Shown here: piece by piece, positions 55,128 to 64,000 of the stretch
How the letters are laid out: each line of letters starts with the position of its first letter
Numbering within the stretch: position 1 is the first letter of the stretch
DNA from: CAWIVH01 sp963839475
GTDB taxonomy: Bacteria; Acidobacteriota; UBA6911
Assembly (NCBI GenBank): GCA_963839475.1
Contig: CAWIVH010000013.1
Location: 682,001 to 746,000 of the forward strand
Reading direction: 5' to 3'
DNA: 64,000 bases
The notes under the pieces: generated by a model
What the model was told of the DNA's origin: nothing
What the model saw: only the letters and a program-made list of their open reading frames with translations
Databases searched by the model: none
Translations under genes and position numbers: made by a program

Positions 55128-56000
55128 CTATTTTCCCAGCTTTTTCTTCAGATACTCTTCGTACTCCTGCTTCAAAGCCGGGTCTTTAGGGGATGGATAG
55201 ATATCGCTCGATTTGTATTTGCCTGAAAGCAATTTCATCTTGGTCCATTCGTCGTGGATTTTGGTGGTTTCCGCCCGCTTCAGGATCTCTTCCGCGAATT
55301 GAGGCGGGATGAAGTACACTCCCTCTTTGTCGCCGAAAACGATGTCGCCCGGCATGACCGTGGCGTTGCCGATGCGGATAGGGACGTTGAGTCCCGTCAA
55401 AACCACATTTCCGATGGCGGACGGATGGTAACCTCGAACATACGCTGCCATATCCAAAGGAAAGATGCCTTCCAGGTCGCGGACCGCACCGTCGACGACG
55501 AAGCCGTTCCCCGTGGAAGCGAAGATGGCTGTCGCCAGGTTATCGCCCACATAGGTCCCGTTTTCGATTTTGCCGAACAGGTCGACCACGATGACATCGC
55601 CGGGCTGAAGCGAGTCGATCACCCGCTGGTTGGCATTGGCGCCCAATCCTCTGGCTTTGGCGTCGGCTTCCAGGACTTCCGAGAGATCGGGCCGGAAAGG
55701 CATGAACTGGGCGGTGACGGCGCGGCCGATCAATTTTCTTTCCGGGTGCAGCAGTTTCCATCCGCCTTCGAACTGGTTGGTGAAGCGGGCCCCGGACAGC
55801 ACCCCGAAAATATCTTCAGCCGACAATTCCTTTATCTTGGCCAGCACGGCATCCGGCGCCTTGGGACGGCCGTCCTCGAATCGCTCGTAGGGATTCTTGG
55901 CCGTGTATCGGATCATCGCGTCGCGGTTCAGGGTGAAGACCTGCGCCGACGCCTGGGTGCCGGTCACGCTCAAGAGTGCCAATATCAGAAAACGCTTCAT
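55128..56000 (-). CDS. Exported RraA-like family protein (HMG/CHA aldolase fold)
   Basis: Start set at ATG 56000, with GGAG just upstream; 290 residues with a signal peptide (RFLILALLSVTGTQASA). The RraA fold is visible: a substrate/metal loop GDVIVVDLFG, then GFVVDGAVRDLEGI, with the Arg-Asp pair (VRD) that aldolases of this type use, and PGDIVFGDKEGVYFIP. Cytosolic homologues cleave 4-hydroxy-4-methyl-2-oxoglutarate; export is unusual and the substrate here is unknown. It is divergent from the ManD-like gene. Confidence 0.87.
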   Translation of the reverse strand: MKRFLILALLSVTGTQASAQVFTLNRDAMIRYTAKNPYERFEDGRPKAPDAVLAKIKELSAEDIFGVLSGARFTNQFEGGWKLLHPERKLIGRAVTAQFMPFRPDLSEVLEADAKARGLGANANQRVIDSLQPGDVIVVDLFGKIENGTYVGDNLATAIFASTGNGFVVDGAVRDLEGIFPLDMAAYVRGYHPSAIGNVVLTGLNVPIRIGNATVMPGDIVFGDKEGVYFIPPQFAEEILKRAETTKIHDEWTKMKLLSGKYKSSDIYPSPKDPALKQEYEEYLKKKLGK

Positions 56001-56148
56001 AAAAGAGTCTCCGTTCAAATGTGAGATTCTGCATTTACTTTGAATCATTCAAAACCGCCCTGGGGTACAATCGTCGACCGTATTCATTCATTCGTCAATG
56101 CCAAAACACGGCATCGAGCATCGCCCGGGCCGTTCCAGGGGAGCTGAT

Positions 56149-57528
56149 ATGAATAGAAGGGAGATTCTGGGCCTGATGACCGCCGGCGCGGCGGCGGGGA
56201 GTGCGGGCCTGCTTTCAGTCGATGGCCCGCTATCGCATCTTCACGCCCAGGAAAAGCCGAAAAGCCTGCGGGGCCTGCCGCCGCTTAAAATCACCGATAT
56301 CAAAACCATCCTGACCGCGCCAAACGGAATCCGGCTGATTGTCGTGAAGGTGCTGACGTCAGAGCCGGGGCTCTATGGACTGGGCTGCGCGACCTTCACC
56401 CAGCGTGCCATGGTGGTGGCAACCGCCATCGACCAGTATTTGAAGCAATTCCTGCTCGGACGCAACGTCGACGAGATCGAAGACATCTGGCAGTCCTCCT
56501 ACGTCAGCTCTTACTGGAGGAACGGGCCGGTTCTCTTCAACGCCATGAGCGGGATCGACATGGCCCTTTGGGATATCAAGGGCAAGCGCGCCGGCATGCC
56601 TGTGTACCAGCTGCTCGGCGGGAAATGCCGGATGGGCGCGGCGCTCTACTTTCACGCTTCCGGCCGGGATTTCCAGGAGGTGGAGGATAGTGTCCGCAAG
56701 GCAATGGAGCGGGGCTTCCGCCACGTCCGCGCCCAGGTCGCCGTTCCTGGATCGACCACCTATGGCGCTCCCGGGACGCGCAAGCCCGGCGCGGATAGCG
56801 CGGCCGAACCTGAGGCCGTGGGTCCGACAAATCCGCGCGCCATCTGGGATCCGGCTGCCTATGTCAGGCTGGCCCCGAAGCTGTTCGACCACCTCCGGAC
56901 CAAGCTGGGAGAGGAAGTCGAACTGCTGCACGATGTTCATGAACGGATCTCTCCCAGCCAGGCGATTCAGCTCTGCCGGGACCTCGAGAAGTTCAGGCTG
57001 TTCCTTGTGGAGGATCCTCTTCCGCCCGAGGAGAATGATCATTTTCGCCTGCTCCGGCAGCAGACCAGCATCCCGCTGGCCATGGGCGAACTTTTCAACA
57101 CGGTGCATGAATACGCTCCGCTCATCTCGAACCGGCTGATCGATTACATCAGGATTCACATTTCACAGATCGGCGGGCTGAGTCCGGCCAGAAAGATCGC
57201 CGCCCTGTCGGAATTTTTCGGGGTCAAAACTGCATGGCACGGTCCGGGTGATTGCTCCCCGGTCGGTCACGCAGCCGGGCTGGCGCTCGAGTTGTCGAGC
57301 TACAATTTCGGAATCCACGAGGGCTACATATTCCCGCCGCAGACAAGGGAAGTGTTCCCCGGATGCCCGGAGATCCGCGAGGGAAGCATGTACGTCACCG
57401 AAGCGCCGGGTTTCGGGGTTGATATCGACGAAAAGCTGGCGGCGAAATTTCCTTTCCCGGCGGGAAACACTTTTGACCACAGCTGGGGCACAACCCGGCA
57501 ACGCGACGGCACGGTGATCCGGCCCTAA
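56149..57528 (+). CDS. Tat-exported enolase-superfamily dehydratase, ManD/RspA-like
   Basis: Start at ATG 56149 (AGGGGAG before it); 459 residues with a Tat signal (MNRREILGLMTAGAAAG). The enolase-superfamily acids are present in ManD order: Asp in LLHDVHERIS, Glu in FLVEDPLPPEE, Glu in PLAMGELFNT, and the distal WHGPGDCSPV. ManD-type enzymes dehydrate D-mannonate, D-gluconate or other aldonates to 2-keto-3-deoxy acids. A periplasmic version, together with the RraA-like and AGE proteins, suggests sugar-acid processing outside the cytoplasm. Confidence 0.88.
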   Translation: MNRREILGLMTAGAAAGSAGLLSVDGPLSHLHAQEKPKSLRGLPPLKITDIKTILTAPNGIRLIVVKVLTSEPGLYGLGCATFTQRAMVVATAIDQYLKQFLLGRNVDEIEDIWQSSYVSSYWRNGPVLFNAMSGIDMALWDIKGKRAGMPVYQLLGGKCRMGAALYFHASGRDFQEVEDSVRKAMERGFRHVRAQVAVPGSTTYGAPGTRKPGADSAAEPEAVGPTNPRAIWDPAAYVRLAPKLFDHLRTKLGEEVELLHDVHERISPSQAIQLCRDLEKFRLFLVEDPLPPEENDHFRLLRQQTSIPLAMGELFNTVHEYAPLISNRLIDYIRIHISQIGGLSPARKIAALSEFFGVKTAWHGPGDCSPVGHAAGLALELSSYNFGIHEGYIFPPQTREVFPGCPEIREGSMYVTEAPGFGVDIDEKLAAKFPFPAGNTFDHSWGTTRQRDGTVIRP

Positions 57529-57843
57529 ACAGTCAGTTGCAGAATCGGGATTTGATGAATTATGGATCGGGCCTTTCAGCCCTCACTAATTCATGAATTG
57601 TTTGCATCTATAAAAAATGAGAGGGCCGAAGGCCCGGCAACATACCGGCCACGTCGAAGATCCCGCGGTGCGGGAGACGAAGCCCTGGGGTTCAACCAAG
57701 AACGATAGAGAGGGCTGAAAGCCCGGCCCATAATTGAGGTCTGCAAAAGCTCAAGAAGCGCCGCGCTATATTCAGCCCATTTCTCCGGAACAGGCAATTG
57801 CGAGTTGCCCTGTGGAAAGCATTCGGCAGTCGGAGGTGTAAAC
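57529..57843. repeat. Spacer with family B palindromic repeat, copy 4
   Basis: Hairpins at 57623-57635 (GGGCC, loop GAA, GGCCC type) and 57662-57674 (CCCGC...GCGGG), then the block 57680-57735 that matches 3617-3673 in word order (aagccc, ggggttcaa, gggctgaaag, ccataat). The end of the spacer carries the GGAGG ribosome site of the lactate permease. Confidence 0.8.
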
Positions 57844-59499
57844 TTGAATACTTGGCTCCAGAATTACAATCCCCTCGTGTACTGGCCGGTTTCGACGGCG
57901 GTGTCGGCACTGCCGGTGCTGACGCTCTTTTTTGTCCTGATTGTCCTGAAAAAGCGGGTCTGGGTATCTGCCCTCAGCGGGATGGCTATGGCGATCGCGC
58001 TTGCCCTGTTGGTTTTCGGCATGCCGGGTTCGATGGCGGCGGCTTCTTGCCTGCTGGGATTCATTTTCGGTTTTCTACGCATCGCCTGGATCATCATTGC
58101 CTCTATTTTCCTTTACAACATTTCCGTGGAGACCGGGCAGTTTCAGATCATGAAGGAATCGATCGCAGCCCTTTCCTCCGACAAGCGCCTTCAGCTGATT
58201 CTGATCGCGTTTTGCTTCGGCGCGTTTCTGGAGGGGACCGGCGGAGGCGGCGCCCCGGTGGCGATTGCCGGAGCGTTTCTTATCGGGCTGGGATTCCCGC
58301 CATTCCAGGCGGCAACCCTGTGCCTGCTCGCCAACACCGCGCCTGTTGCCTGGGGCGGGGTGGGGAATCCGATCCGGGTTCTGGCTGGAGTTACCGGGCT
58401 TCCCGAGGCCTCGCTCGGCGCCATGACCGGCCGGATCCTGCCTCCTCTTTCCGCAATATTGCCTCTCTGGCTGGTGCGCAGCATGGTTCCCTGGCGGGCG
58501 ACCCGGGAAGTCTGGCCCGCCCTGGCAGTTTCGGGGCTGTCCTTTGCGGCTATGCAGTTTTACTGGTCCAATTTTCAGGAGAATGGTCTCGTTGATGTCG
58601 TATCGGCGATTTTTTCATTGTTGATCATGGTGGCATTTTTGAAAGCTTGGAAGCCGAAGACCCTTATGGAGCAGTTCCCCGGTGAAATGGGAGGCATGAA
58701 AGGCGCGGATCGAGACCCGGAAATGATCGTACGCCGGCACTCCACCTCTGCCGTCCTGAAAGCCTGGTCTCCATTTATTCTCGCGTCGATCTTTATCTTC
58801 CTGGCCGGTCTGCCGGCGGTTAACAGGGTCTTGAGCTTTTCCTCATGGAAACAGCCAATGCCTTATCTGCACAACCTGGTTCTCCGGGTTCCGCCCGTGG
58901 TGCCGGCACCCGCACCGGAAGCGGCGATCGCGGATCTCAATGTCATCGCACTCCCCGGAACGGCCGTTTTTGCCGGCGCGGTGATTGCCGGACTCTTGCT
59001 CGGCATGTCGCCCGCACGAATCGTTCGGATGTTGGGGGCCACTTTTGTGCAGCTCATACCTTCGCTGCTTGCCATCAGCTTCATGGTCGGTCTTGCGTAC
59101 GTGACCCGTTATTCAGGGATGGATACGGTGTTGGGATTGAGCCTGACCCGGACGGGGATGGCCTTCCCGTTCTTCGGTACACTCCTGGGCTGGCTGGGAG
59201 TTGCATTGACCGGGACCGACGCCGGTTCCAACGCGCTGTTCGGGAACCTGCAGAAGGTTACAGCGGAACAGCTTGGATTAAGCCCGATCCTGATGGCATC
59301 CGCAAATTCGAGCGGCGGCGTCATGGGCAAAATGATCGATGCCCAGTCGATCGTCGTGTCGGCGACAGCGACGCGGCAGGTCGGAAACGAAGCCGCGATC
59401 TTCAAAGCGGTTTTCCGCCACAGCATCGTGCTCGCCTCGTTGGTAGGCTTGATCGTGACCTTCTATGCTTTCGTGGTTCCGTGGATCATTCCCAGGTAA
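57844..59499 (+). CDS. lldP: L-lactate permease (LctP/LldP family), TTG start
   Basis: I set the start at the TTG at 57844: GGAGG lies eight bases before it and the protein then begins MNTWLQNYNPL, the normal N-terminus of the family; the ATG at 57805 would add a non-conserved stretch. The 551-residue protein has about 13 membrane helices and the signatures GTGGGGAPVAIAGAFLIGLGF and GTDAGSNALFGNLQ, then ANSSGGVMGKMI. It imports L-lactate (also glycolate) with protons. It stands alone; no lactate dehydrogenase is nearby. Confidence 0.93.
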   Translation: MNTWLQNYNPLVYWPVSTAVSALPVLTLFFVLIVLKKRVWVSALSGMAMAIALALLVFGMPGSMAAASCLLGFIFGFLRIAWIIIASIFLYNISVETGQFQIMKESIAALSSDKRLQLILIAFCFGAFLEGTGGGGAPVAIAGAFLIGLGFPPFQAATLCLLANTAPVAWGGVGNPIRVLAGVTGLPEASLGAMTGRILPPLSAILPLWLVRSMVPWRATREVWPALAVSGLSFAAMQFYWSNFQENGLVDVVSAIFSLLIMVAFLKAWKPKTLMEQFPGEMGGMKGADRDPEMIVRRHSTSAVLKAWSPFILASIFIFLAGLPAVNRVLSFSSWKQPMPYLHNLVLRVPPVVPAPAPEAAIADLNVIALPGTAVFAGAVIAGLLLGMSPARIVRMLGATFVQLIPSLLAISFMVGLAYVTRYSGMDTVLGLSLTRTGMAFPFFGTLLGWLGVALTGTDAGSNALFGNLQKVTAEQLGLSPILMASANSSGGVMGKMIDAQSIVVSATATRQVGNEAAIFKAVFRHSIVLASLVGLIVTFYAFVVPWIIPR

Positions 59500-60096
59500 T
59501 CTGCGGCTTGCGGGCGGCATGAATGCACGGTCCAAAATGGGAGACCCCCGAGGGGTCAAGGCGAATAGGATTAGACAAGGCCCGTAGGGCCGGAAGCGAA
59601 TAGGCGTAAACAGGGCCCGTAGGTCCGGAAGTGAGCAAGTGTGGACAAGGCCCGTAGGGCCGGAAGCGAATAGCCGTGGGCGAGCCCCTGAAAGGGGCGC
59701 TGCCCACGGTTTGGAATCACATCATAATCTAGCCCTGGAAGGGCGGCAGATGGCCTGTCGCCCCTTCCGGGGCTCTATCCACGCTCGGCCCTAACCGTGG
59801 GCCGCGTCCCGCGCGCGGGACTTGCCCTCCCGCTCTGCGGGATCGAGCCCGGCTGTTTGCTTCCGGCCCTGCGGGCCTACAGTCTTGATGAGGACTGATT
59901 CCAAATTCGTCCGCTGCCAGGCTGATTTATTTGGACGGCACTGTTCCTGACTCGCCATTTCGGGGCTTCACGGCTTTTGATCTTGCGGTGCCGAAGGTGG
60001 AAAGAGGTGCTTTTATCCAGGCGCCATTCGTGGCCGCCGGAGAATTATTGGACCGTTGAGCTGGGCTGCAAAATCGTCTAAAGGGAGCCTTATGCC
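59500..60096. repeat. Family C composite palindromic element, copy 2, with short tandem run
   Basis: The block 59570-59885 matches the element at 33256-33454 in reverse orientation, including the ctagccctggaagggcg arm (59729-59776), the gagcccctgaaaggggcgctgcccacggt-type arms, and cgcgtcccgc...gcgggac arms. Ahead of it (59570-59680) the unit containing ggcccgtagggccggaagcgaa is repeated three times at roughly 36-base spacing, like the long array at 33455. No gene is seen in the spacer. Confidence 0.85.
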
Positions 60097-62004
60097 ATGA
60101 GCGAATGGATCGCAGTAGCGCGGGAATCCGGCATCGGAATCATCACTGTTCAAAATCCACCGGTGAATGCCTTGAGTCCTGAAGTCGCGGCAGCGATTGA
60201 AGGTGCGATGTCGCTCCTTGGGAACGACCCGAAAATCCGTGCCATCGTTCTCATAGGCGGCGGCCGGACGTTCATCGCCGGCGCCGATATCAAGGAGTTC
60301 GTCAGGATGGCTTCCGGGAGCCAGGATCGGAAAGTGGGCCTGGAATCTTTGATGAACTCGCTTGAAAACTCCTCCCGGCCGGTGATCTGCGCCATTCACG
60401 GGACCGCTCTGGGTGGGGGCCTCGAGACTGCGATGGCCTGTCATTATCGAATTGCCGATCCGGCGGCCAGGATCGGGCAGCCGGAGGTGAAGCTGGGTCT
60501 GATCCCTGGTGCCGGAGGGACGCAGCGCCTCCCACGACTCGCCGGACTTCGGGCGGCTTTGTCGATGTGCACGACCGGCGAGCCGGTTACCGCTTCCGAA
60601 GCCTTGAAGCTTGGCATCATCGACCGGCTGGCGGAGGGAGACCTTCGAGCCTGTGCCGTGCAATTTGCCAGCGAGATGGCTTCCGGCAGCGGCTCTCCCC
60701 GGCGAACGCGGGAAATGGTTGTTTCACAAACCGACATGGCCGAAGGCGCTGAAATCCTCTCCAAACAGCGGGAAAAAGTGCGGAAGGAATTTCGCGGCCG
60801 CCTGGCGCCATTGAAAGCCATCGATGCGATTGAGGCATCCCTGGTTATGCCGTTTGAGGAAGGGATACGGAGGGAAGCGGAGCTCTTTGATGAGTGTCTT
60901 ATTTCGGAGCAATCCAAAGCTTTGATCCACATCTTTTTTGCCGAAAGGGAAGCCGGGAGGATTCCGGGGGCAGGGAAGGGAACCAGGCCGCGTGATATTG
61001 CGAAGATCGCGATCATCGGGGCAGGCCGCTTGGGACGTGAGGCGGCAGCCCTTCTGACTTCGGCTGGATTTCCGGTGATCCTGAAGGATGTCCATCAGCC
61101 GGCGCTGGATTCCGCTCTCAACGATATCAGGAAACTCTTGGACGGGTTGAATCAGCAGGAGGAACCGCGCTCCTCGATTGCCGACCAGCGGATGGCGCTG
61201 ATCCGGCCCACCCTCTCCTATGAAGGGATTGCCGAGGCTGATTTTGTTCTCGAAGCGGTCACGGAAGACCCTGAAGTCAAAATCCAGGTTTTTCATGAGC
61301 TCGGGCGGATCTGCTGGCCGGAGGCCATACTGGCTTCGGCAACAACGGGATGCGACCTGGAAAGGCTGGCCGCTGCGACCCCGCATCCTTATCATACGCT
61401 CGGCTTTCATTTTTTCACCCTTCCCCTGTCCGCGCGCGCGATCGAAATCGCCAGTTGTTCCTCAACCCTGCCTGAAGCATTGTCCACCGCCATGGCTCTC
61501 GCCAAAAAAGCAGGAAAGATCGGCATCCTCACACGAGGCGGCGCAGGCTACCTTTCCAGGCGGCTTTCGGATCGATGGCAGCAGGAGCACGAATCGCTGC
61601 TCAGGGAAGGCGCCCTGCCGGGTGACATTCAATCGGCCTTATTCCAATTCGGGATCGATCTTTCCGTCAGCAAAGCGAATGCCGAATTCCGCGATACCGC
61701 CAGGGGAGCAGTCACCCATTCCGAGATAGTGGAGCGGATGGTTTTTTCACTGATTCACGGCGGGATCACGGCATTGCAGGATCGGGCCGCACTGCGAGCA
61801 TCCGACATCGATGTCCTTTGGGTCCACGGCTTTGGTTTTCCCTCCCATCGCGGCGGACCCATGTGGTTTGCCGAGACCCTGGGTCTGGTTGAGGTCTCCA
61901 GCCGGATCCGCGAATTCTGTACCAAGTTCGGCCCCCGCTGGCAGCCGCCGCCGTTGCTGGAGACCCTGGTTCGTGAAGGCGGATCTCTTTTCCCACCGTT
62001 TTGA
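60097..62004 (+). CDS. Enoyl-CoA hydratase / 3-hydroxyacyl-CoA dehydrogenase fusion, with altered dehydrogenase half
   Basis: A 635-residue FadB/FadJ or peroxisomal-type fusion, shorter than the usual ~700. The crotonase half (1-190) is complete: FIAGADIKEF oxyanion loop, E110 (LGGGLE) and E130 (IGQPEVKLGLIPGAGG). The dehydrogenase half starts at the NAD loop GAGRLG (308-313). It keeps the catalytic H438 (GFHFF) and E450, but the ASNTSS motif reads ASATTG and the NR motif reads GYLSRRL, so two conserved Asn positions are lost. Hydratase activity is likely; dehydrogenase activity is doubtful. It is followed 9 bases on by the glycoside-hydrolase-like gene. Confidence 0.85.
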   Translation: MSEWIAVARESGIGIITVQNPPVNALSPEVAAAIEGAMSLLGNDPKIRAIVLIGGGRTFIAGADIKEFVRMASGSQDRKVGLESLMNSLENSSRPVICAIHGTALGGGLETAMACHYRIADPAARIGQPEVKLGLIPGAGGTQRLPRLAGLRAALSMCTTGEPVTASEALKLGIIDRLAEGDLRACAVQFASEMASGSGSPRRTREMVVSQTDMAEGAEILSKQREKVRKEFRGRLAPLKAIDAIEASLVMPFEEGIRREAELFDECLISEQSKALIHIFFAEREAGRIPGAGKGTRPRDIAKIAIIGAGRLGREAAALLTSAGFPVILKDVHQPALDSALNDIRKLLDGLNQQEEPRSSIADQRMALIRPTLSYEGIAEADFVLEAVTEDPEVKIQVFHELGRICWPEAILASATTGCDLERLAAATPHPYHTLGFHFFTLPLSARAIEIASCSSTLPEALSTAMALAKKAGKIGILTRGGAGYLSRRLSDRWQQEHESLLREGALPGDIQSALFQFGIDLSVSKANAEFRDTARGAVTHSEIVERMVFSLIHGGITALQDRAALRASDIDVLWVHGFGFPSHRGGPMWFAETLGLVEVSSRIREFCTKFGPRWQPPPLLETLVREGGSLFPPF

Positions 62005-62013
62005 GGATGAGCT

Positions 62014-64000
62014 ATGTGGAATGATGATGTCTCGAGAAGGGGTTTTCTCAAGGGTACGTTGCTCGCAGGCGCAGTGGCTGCCGGCAACGGCATCGGCGAG
62101 GCGCAGGTTCCAGTCGCGGCGGGCTGGTTTGACCGCCCGATGAGGTGGGCTCAACTGACGCTGGTCGAAAATGATCCTGGCCAGTTCGATCCCGCCTTCT
62201 GGCTGGACTATTTCAAACGCATACACGCCGACGCGGCCTGCCTGAGTGCCGGGGGGTGCGTAGCGTATTATCCCACGGCCATCCCTCTTCATCATCGGAG
62301 CGCCTGGATGAAAGATTCCGATCCTTTCGGGGCCCTTCTGTCGGGGTGCCGGAAACTCGGGATGAACGTCATTGCCCGCACCGATCCCCATGCGGCGCAC
62401 CAGGACGTTTTCGACGCTCATCCCGATTGGATTGCCGTCGATGCGGAAGGTAAGCCCCGCAGGCATTGGGCCATGCCCGAACTGTGGGTTACCTGCGCCC
62501 TCGGCCCCTACAATTTCGAGTTCATGACCGAGGTGACGCGCGAAATCGTGCGTCTGTACAAAGTCGACGGCATCTTCAGCAACCGGTGGAGCGGGTCCGG
62601 CATGTGTTATTGCGAACATTGCCGGAAAAACTTCAGGGAGGCCTGCGGGCTGGACCTGCCCCGGACCGCAGACCCCGCGGACGCATCCCGAAAAAACTAT
62701 ATTCTCTGGCGACAGAAAAGGCTTTTCGAACTCTGGGCCCGATGGGATGCCGAGGTCCGCAAGATCAATCCCGCGGCCCGTTTTATTCCGAATTCAGGGG
62801 GTGGGGCTACCAGCGACCTCGACATGAAAAAGATCGGCGAAACCGCGGAGATTCTCTTTGCCGACAGGCAGGCGCGCCGTGCCGTCGCCGCTCCCTGGGG
62901 CAACGGGAAATGCGGCAAGGAATTCCGCTCCACCATGGGCAGAAAGCCGGTGGGCGGCATTTTCAGCGTCGGACTCGAAGAGCCCTATCGCTGGAAAGAT
63001 TCGGTGCAGAGCGAAGCCGAAATCAAGATCTGGGCAGTCGACGGGATCGCCAACGGGCTGCGGCCCTGGTTCACCAAGTTTTCCGGAACCTTGCGCGATC
63101 ATCGCTGGCTGAAACCGGTCGAGGAAATCTACGACTGGCACTTCCGGTCCGAGCGATACTTGCGAAACACCGCTTCCATGGCAAGGGTTGCGATGGTTTA
63201 TTCCCAGCAGACGGCGGCTTTCTACGGCGGTTCCCGCGCCGCGGCCAAAGTGGAGGACCACACCCTCGGGTATTACCATGCGCTGATCGAAGCCAGGATT
63301 CCATTCGAAATGGTCCATGACCGGATGCTCGATGAAGCCAACGTGGACCGCTTCAAGGTTTTGGTTTTTCCCAACATTGCCGCCCTGTCCGATTCTCAGT
63401 GCGCCCAGATCAGCGCTTACGTGAGACGCGGCGGTGGGGTAGTGGCTACCTATGAGACATCGCTTTTTGATGAATGGGGAGCGGCACGCAGGGATTTCGG
63501 CCTGGGCGATCTGTTGGGAGTGCGCTATTCCGGAAGGACCGAAGGACCGATGCAGAACTCCTATCTGAACGTCGAAAAAGATCCTGTTACGGGAAAGTTT
63601 CACAATCTGCTGGCAGGGCTGGAGAACGCAGGGCGGATTGTAAACGGTGTCCATCGCGTCGTCGCAGAGCCATTGTCGAAGCCGCTCTACTCGCCGCTGA
63701 CTCTTGTACCGTCGTATCCCGATCTGCCCATGGAGGAGGTTTATCCGCGCCAGCCCAGGACGGATATACCTGGAGTTTTCCTGAAGAAAGAAGGCCGGGG
63801 AAGAGTGGTTTACTTCCCATGGGATGCCGATCGCACCTTCTGGGAGATTTTGTGCCCCGACCATGGGAAGCTGCTAGCCAATGCCGCAGATTGGGCTGCC
63901 AATGAGCCCCGTCCGGTTGAAATTTCCGGCCCCGGCGTGCTTGATGTGACGATCTGGCGCCAGGAGAAGTCCATTACGATTCACATGGTCAATCTCACAA
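62014..64000 (+). CDS. Tat-exported glycoside-hydrolase-like protein with beta-galactosidase trimerisation-type domain (3' end outside window)
   Basis: The frame is open from ATG 62014 to the last base, at least 662 residues. The Tat signal is S-R-R-G-F-L-K-G. The first ~360 residues look like a TIM-barrel of the alpha-amylase-like/GHL type (VIARTDPHAAHQD, then YKVDGIFSNRWSGS and a CEHCRKNF cysteine pair). From about residue 390 there is a class I glutamine-amidotransferase-like fold (ARVAMVYSQQTAAFYGG, then VLVFPNIAALSDSQ and YVRRGGGVVATYET) of the beta-galactosidase trimerisation domain. It probably acts on a sugar polymer in the periplasm; no catalytic acids are certain. Confidence 0.8.
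   Translation, partial: MWNDDVSRRGFLKGTLLAGAVAAGNGIGEAQVPVAAGWFDRPMRWAQLTLVENDPGQFDPAFWLDYFKRIHADAACLSAGGCVAYYPTAIPLHHRSAWMKDSDPFGALLSGCRKLGMNVIARTDPHAAHQDVFDAHPDWIAVDAEGKPRRHWAMPELWVTCALGPYNFEFMTEVTREIVRLYKVDGIFSNRWSGSGMCYCEHCRKNFREACGLDLPRTADPADASRKNYILWRQKRLFELWARWDAEVRKINPAARFIPNSGGGATSDLDMKKIGETAEILFADRQARRAVAAPWGNGKCGKEFRSTMGRKPVGGIFSVGLEEPYRWKDSVQSEAEIKIWAVDGIANGLRPWFTKFSGTLRDHRWLKPVEEIYDWHFRSERYLRNTASMARVAMVYSQQTAAFYGGSRAAAKVEDHTLGYYHALIEARIPFEMVHDRMLDEANVDRFKVLVFPNIAALSDSQCAQISAYVRRGGGVVATYETSLFDEWGAARRDFGLGDLLGVRYSGRTEGPMQNSYLNVEKDPVTGKFHNLLAGLENAGRIVNGVHRVVAEPLSKPLYSPLTLVPSYPDLPMEEVYPRQPRTDIPGVFLKKEGRGRVVYFPWDADRTFWEILCPDHGKLLANAADWAANEPRPVEISGPGVLDVTIWRQEKSITIHMVNLT

Noticed and set aside
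62466..63864. Long plus- and minus-strand frames near the window end (284 and 356 residues)
   Set aside because: They are shadows of the glycoside-hydrolase-like gene that runs open from 62014 to the window end with a Tat signal and recognisable domains.

Overview
The window looks like chromosomal DNA of a GC-rich, Gram-negative, probably aerobic or facultative heterotroph. I favour the phylum Acidobacteriota. The reasons are two very large Oar-type TonB-dependent receptors with an N-terminal carboxypeptidase-regulatory domain, many Tat- or Sec-exported sugar-modifying proteins (DUF1080, RraA-like, ManD-like), a nal1-like secreted trypsin fold, and intergenic spacers packed with palindromic repeats. 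This is inferred from gene content; there is no rRNA or tRNA here to test it.

Layout. 1-3306: 3' part of an alpha-2-macroglobulin gene. 3771-14491: a glycan/glycosylation block with two GT-C membrane proteins, then a minus-strand run of TPR-OGT, GT2, ATP-grasp, DegT aminotransferase and methyltransferase. 14505-19704: one-carbon/methionine enzyme, Fe-alcohol dehydrogenase, small monooxygenase, POT transporter. 19825-31336: a complete minus-strand uptake hydrogenase locus. Its order is a sigma-54 activator, a sigma-54 promoter with paired upstream dyads, a small unknown protein, small subunit, large subunit, cytochrome b, endopeptidase, then hypA, B, F, C, D and E. 31448-36689: amidohydrolase, aldo/keto reductase, esterase, thioesterase. 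37564-47529: two Oar-like receptors (one frameshifted) around a frameshifted serine peptidase and a lone copy of its N-terminal domain. 48022-53372: small exported proteins, an ABC exporter and a DUF1080 protein. 53396-64000: sugar and acid catabolism (AGE epimerase, RraA-like, ManD-like dehydratase, lactate permease, enoyl-CoA hydratase/dehydrogenase fusion) ending in a glycoside-hydrolase-like Tat protein cut by the window end.

The most coherent system is the hydrogenase. Its small subunit carries all six cysteines of the oxygen-tolerant [4Fe-3S] proximal cluster, the large subunit keeps its 15-residue cleavable tail, and the matching protease and a full HypABCDEF set lie downstream. Expression appears to depend on sigma-54 and an adjacent activator that has no sensory domain. 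Such an enzyme would feed electrons from H2 through cytochrome b to the quinone pool under air.

The second theme is repeats. At least four families of imperfect palindromes fill nearly every long spacer. They include a ~300-bp element present twice in inverted orientation 26 kb apart (one copy with an exact 36-bp tandem array of 11 units), a paired palindrome enclosing what looks like the C-terminal remnant of an IS200/RAYT-type Y1 transposase, and a family that has been read into the tails of two convergent genes. Five separate +1 frame breaks fall in two genes between 38.4 and 43.6 kb, which suggests decay or local sequence error.
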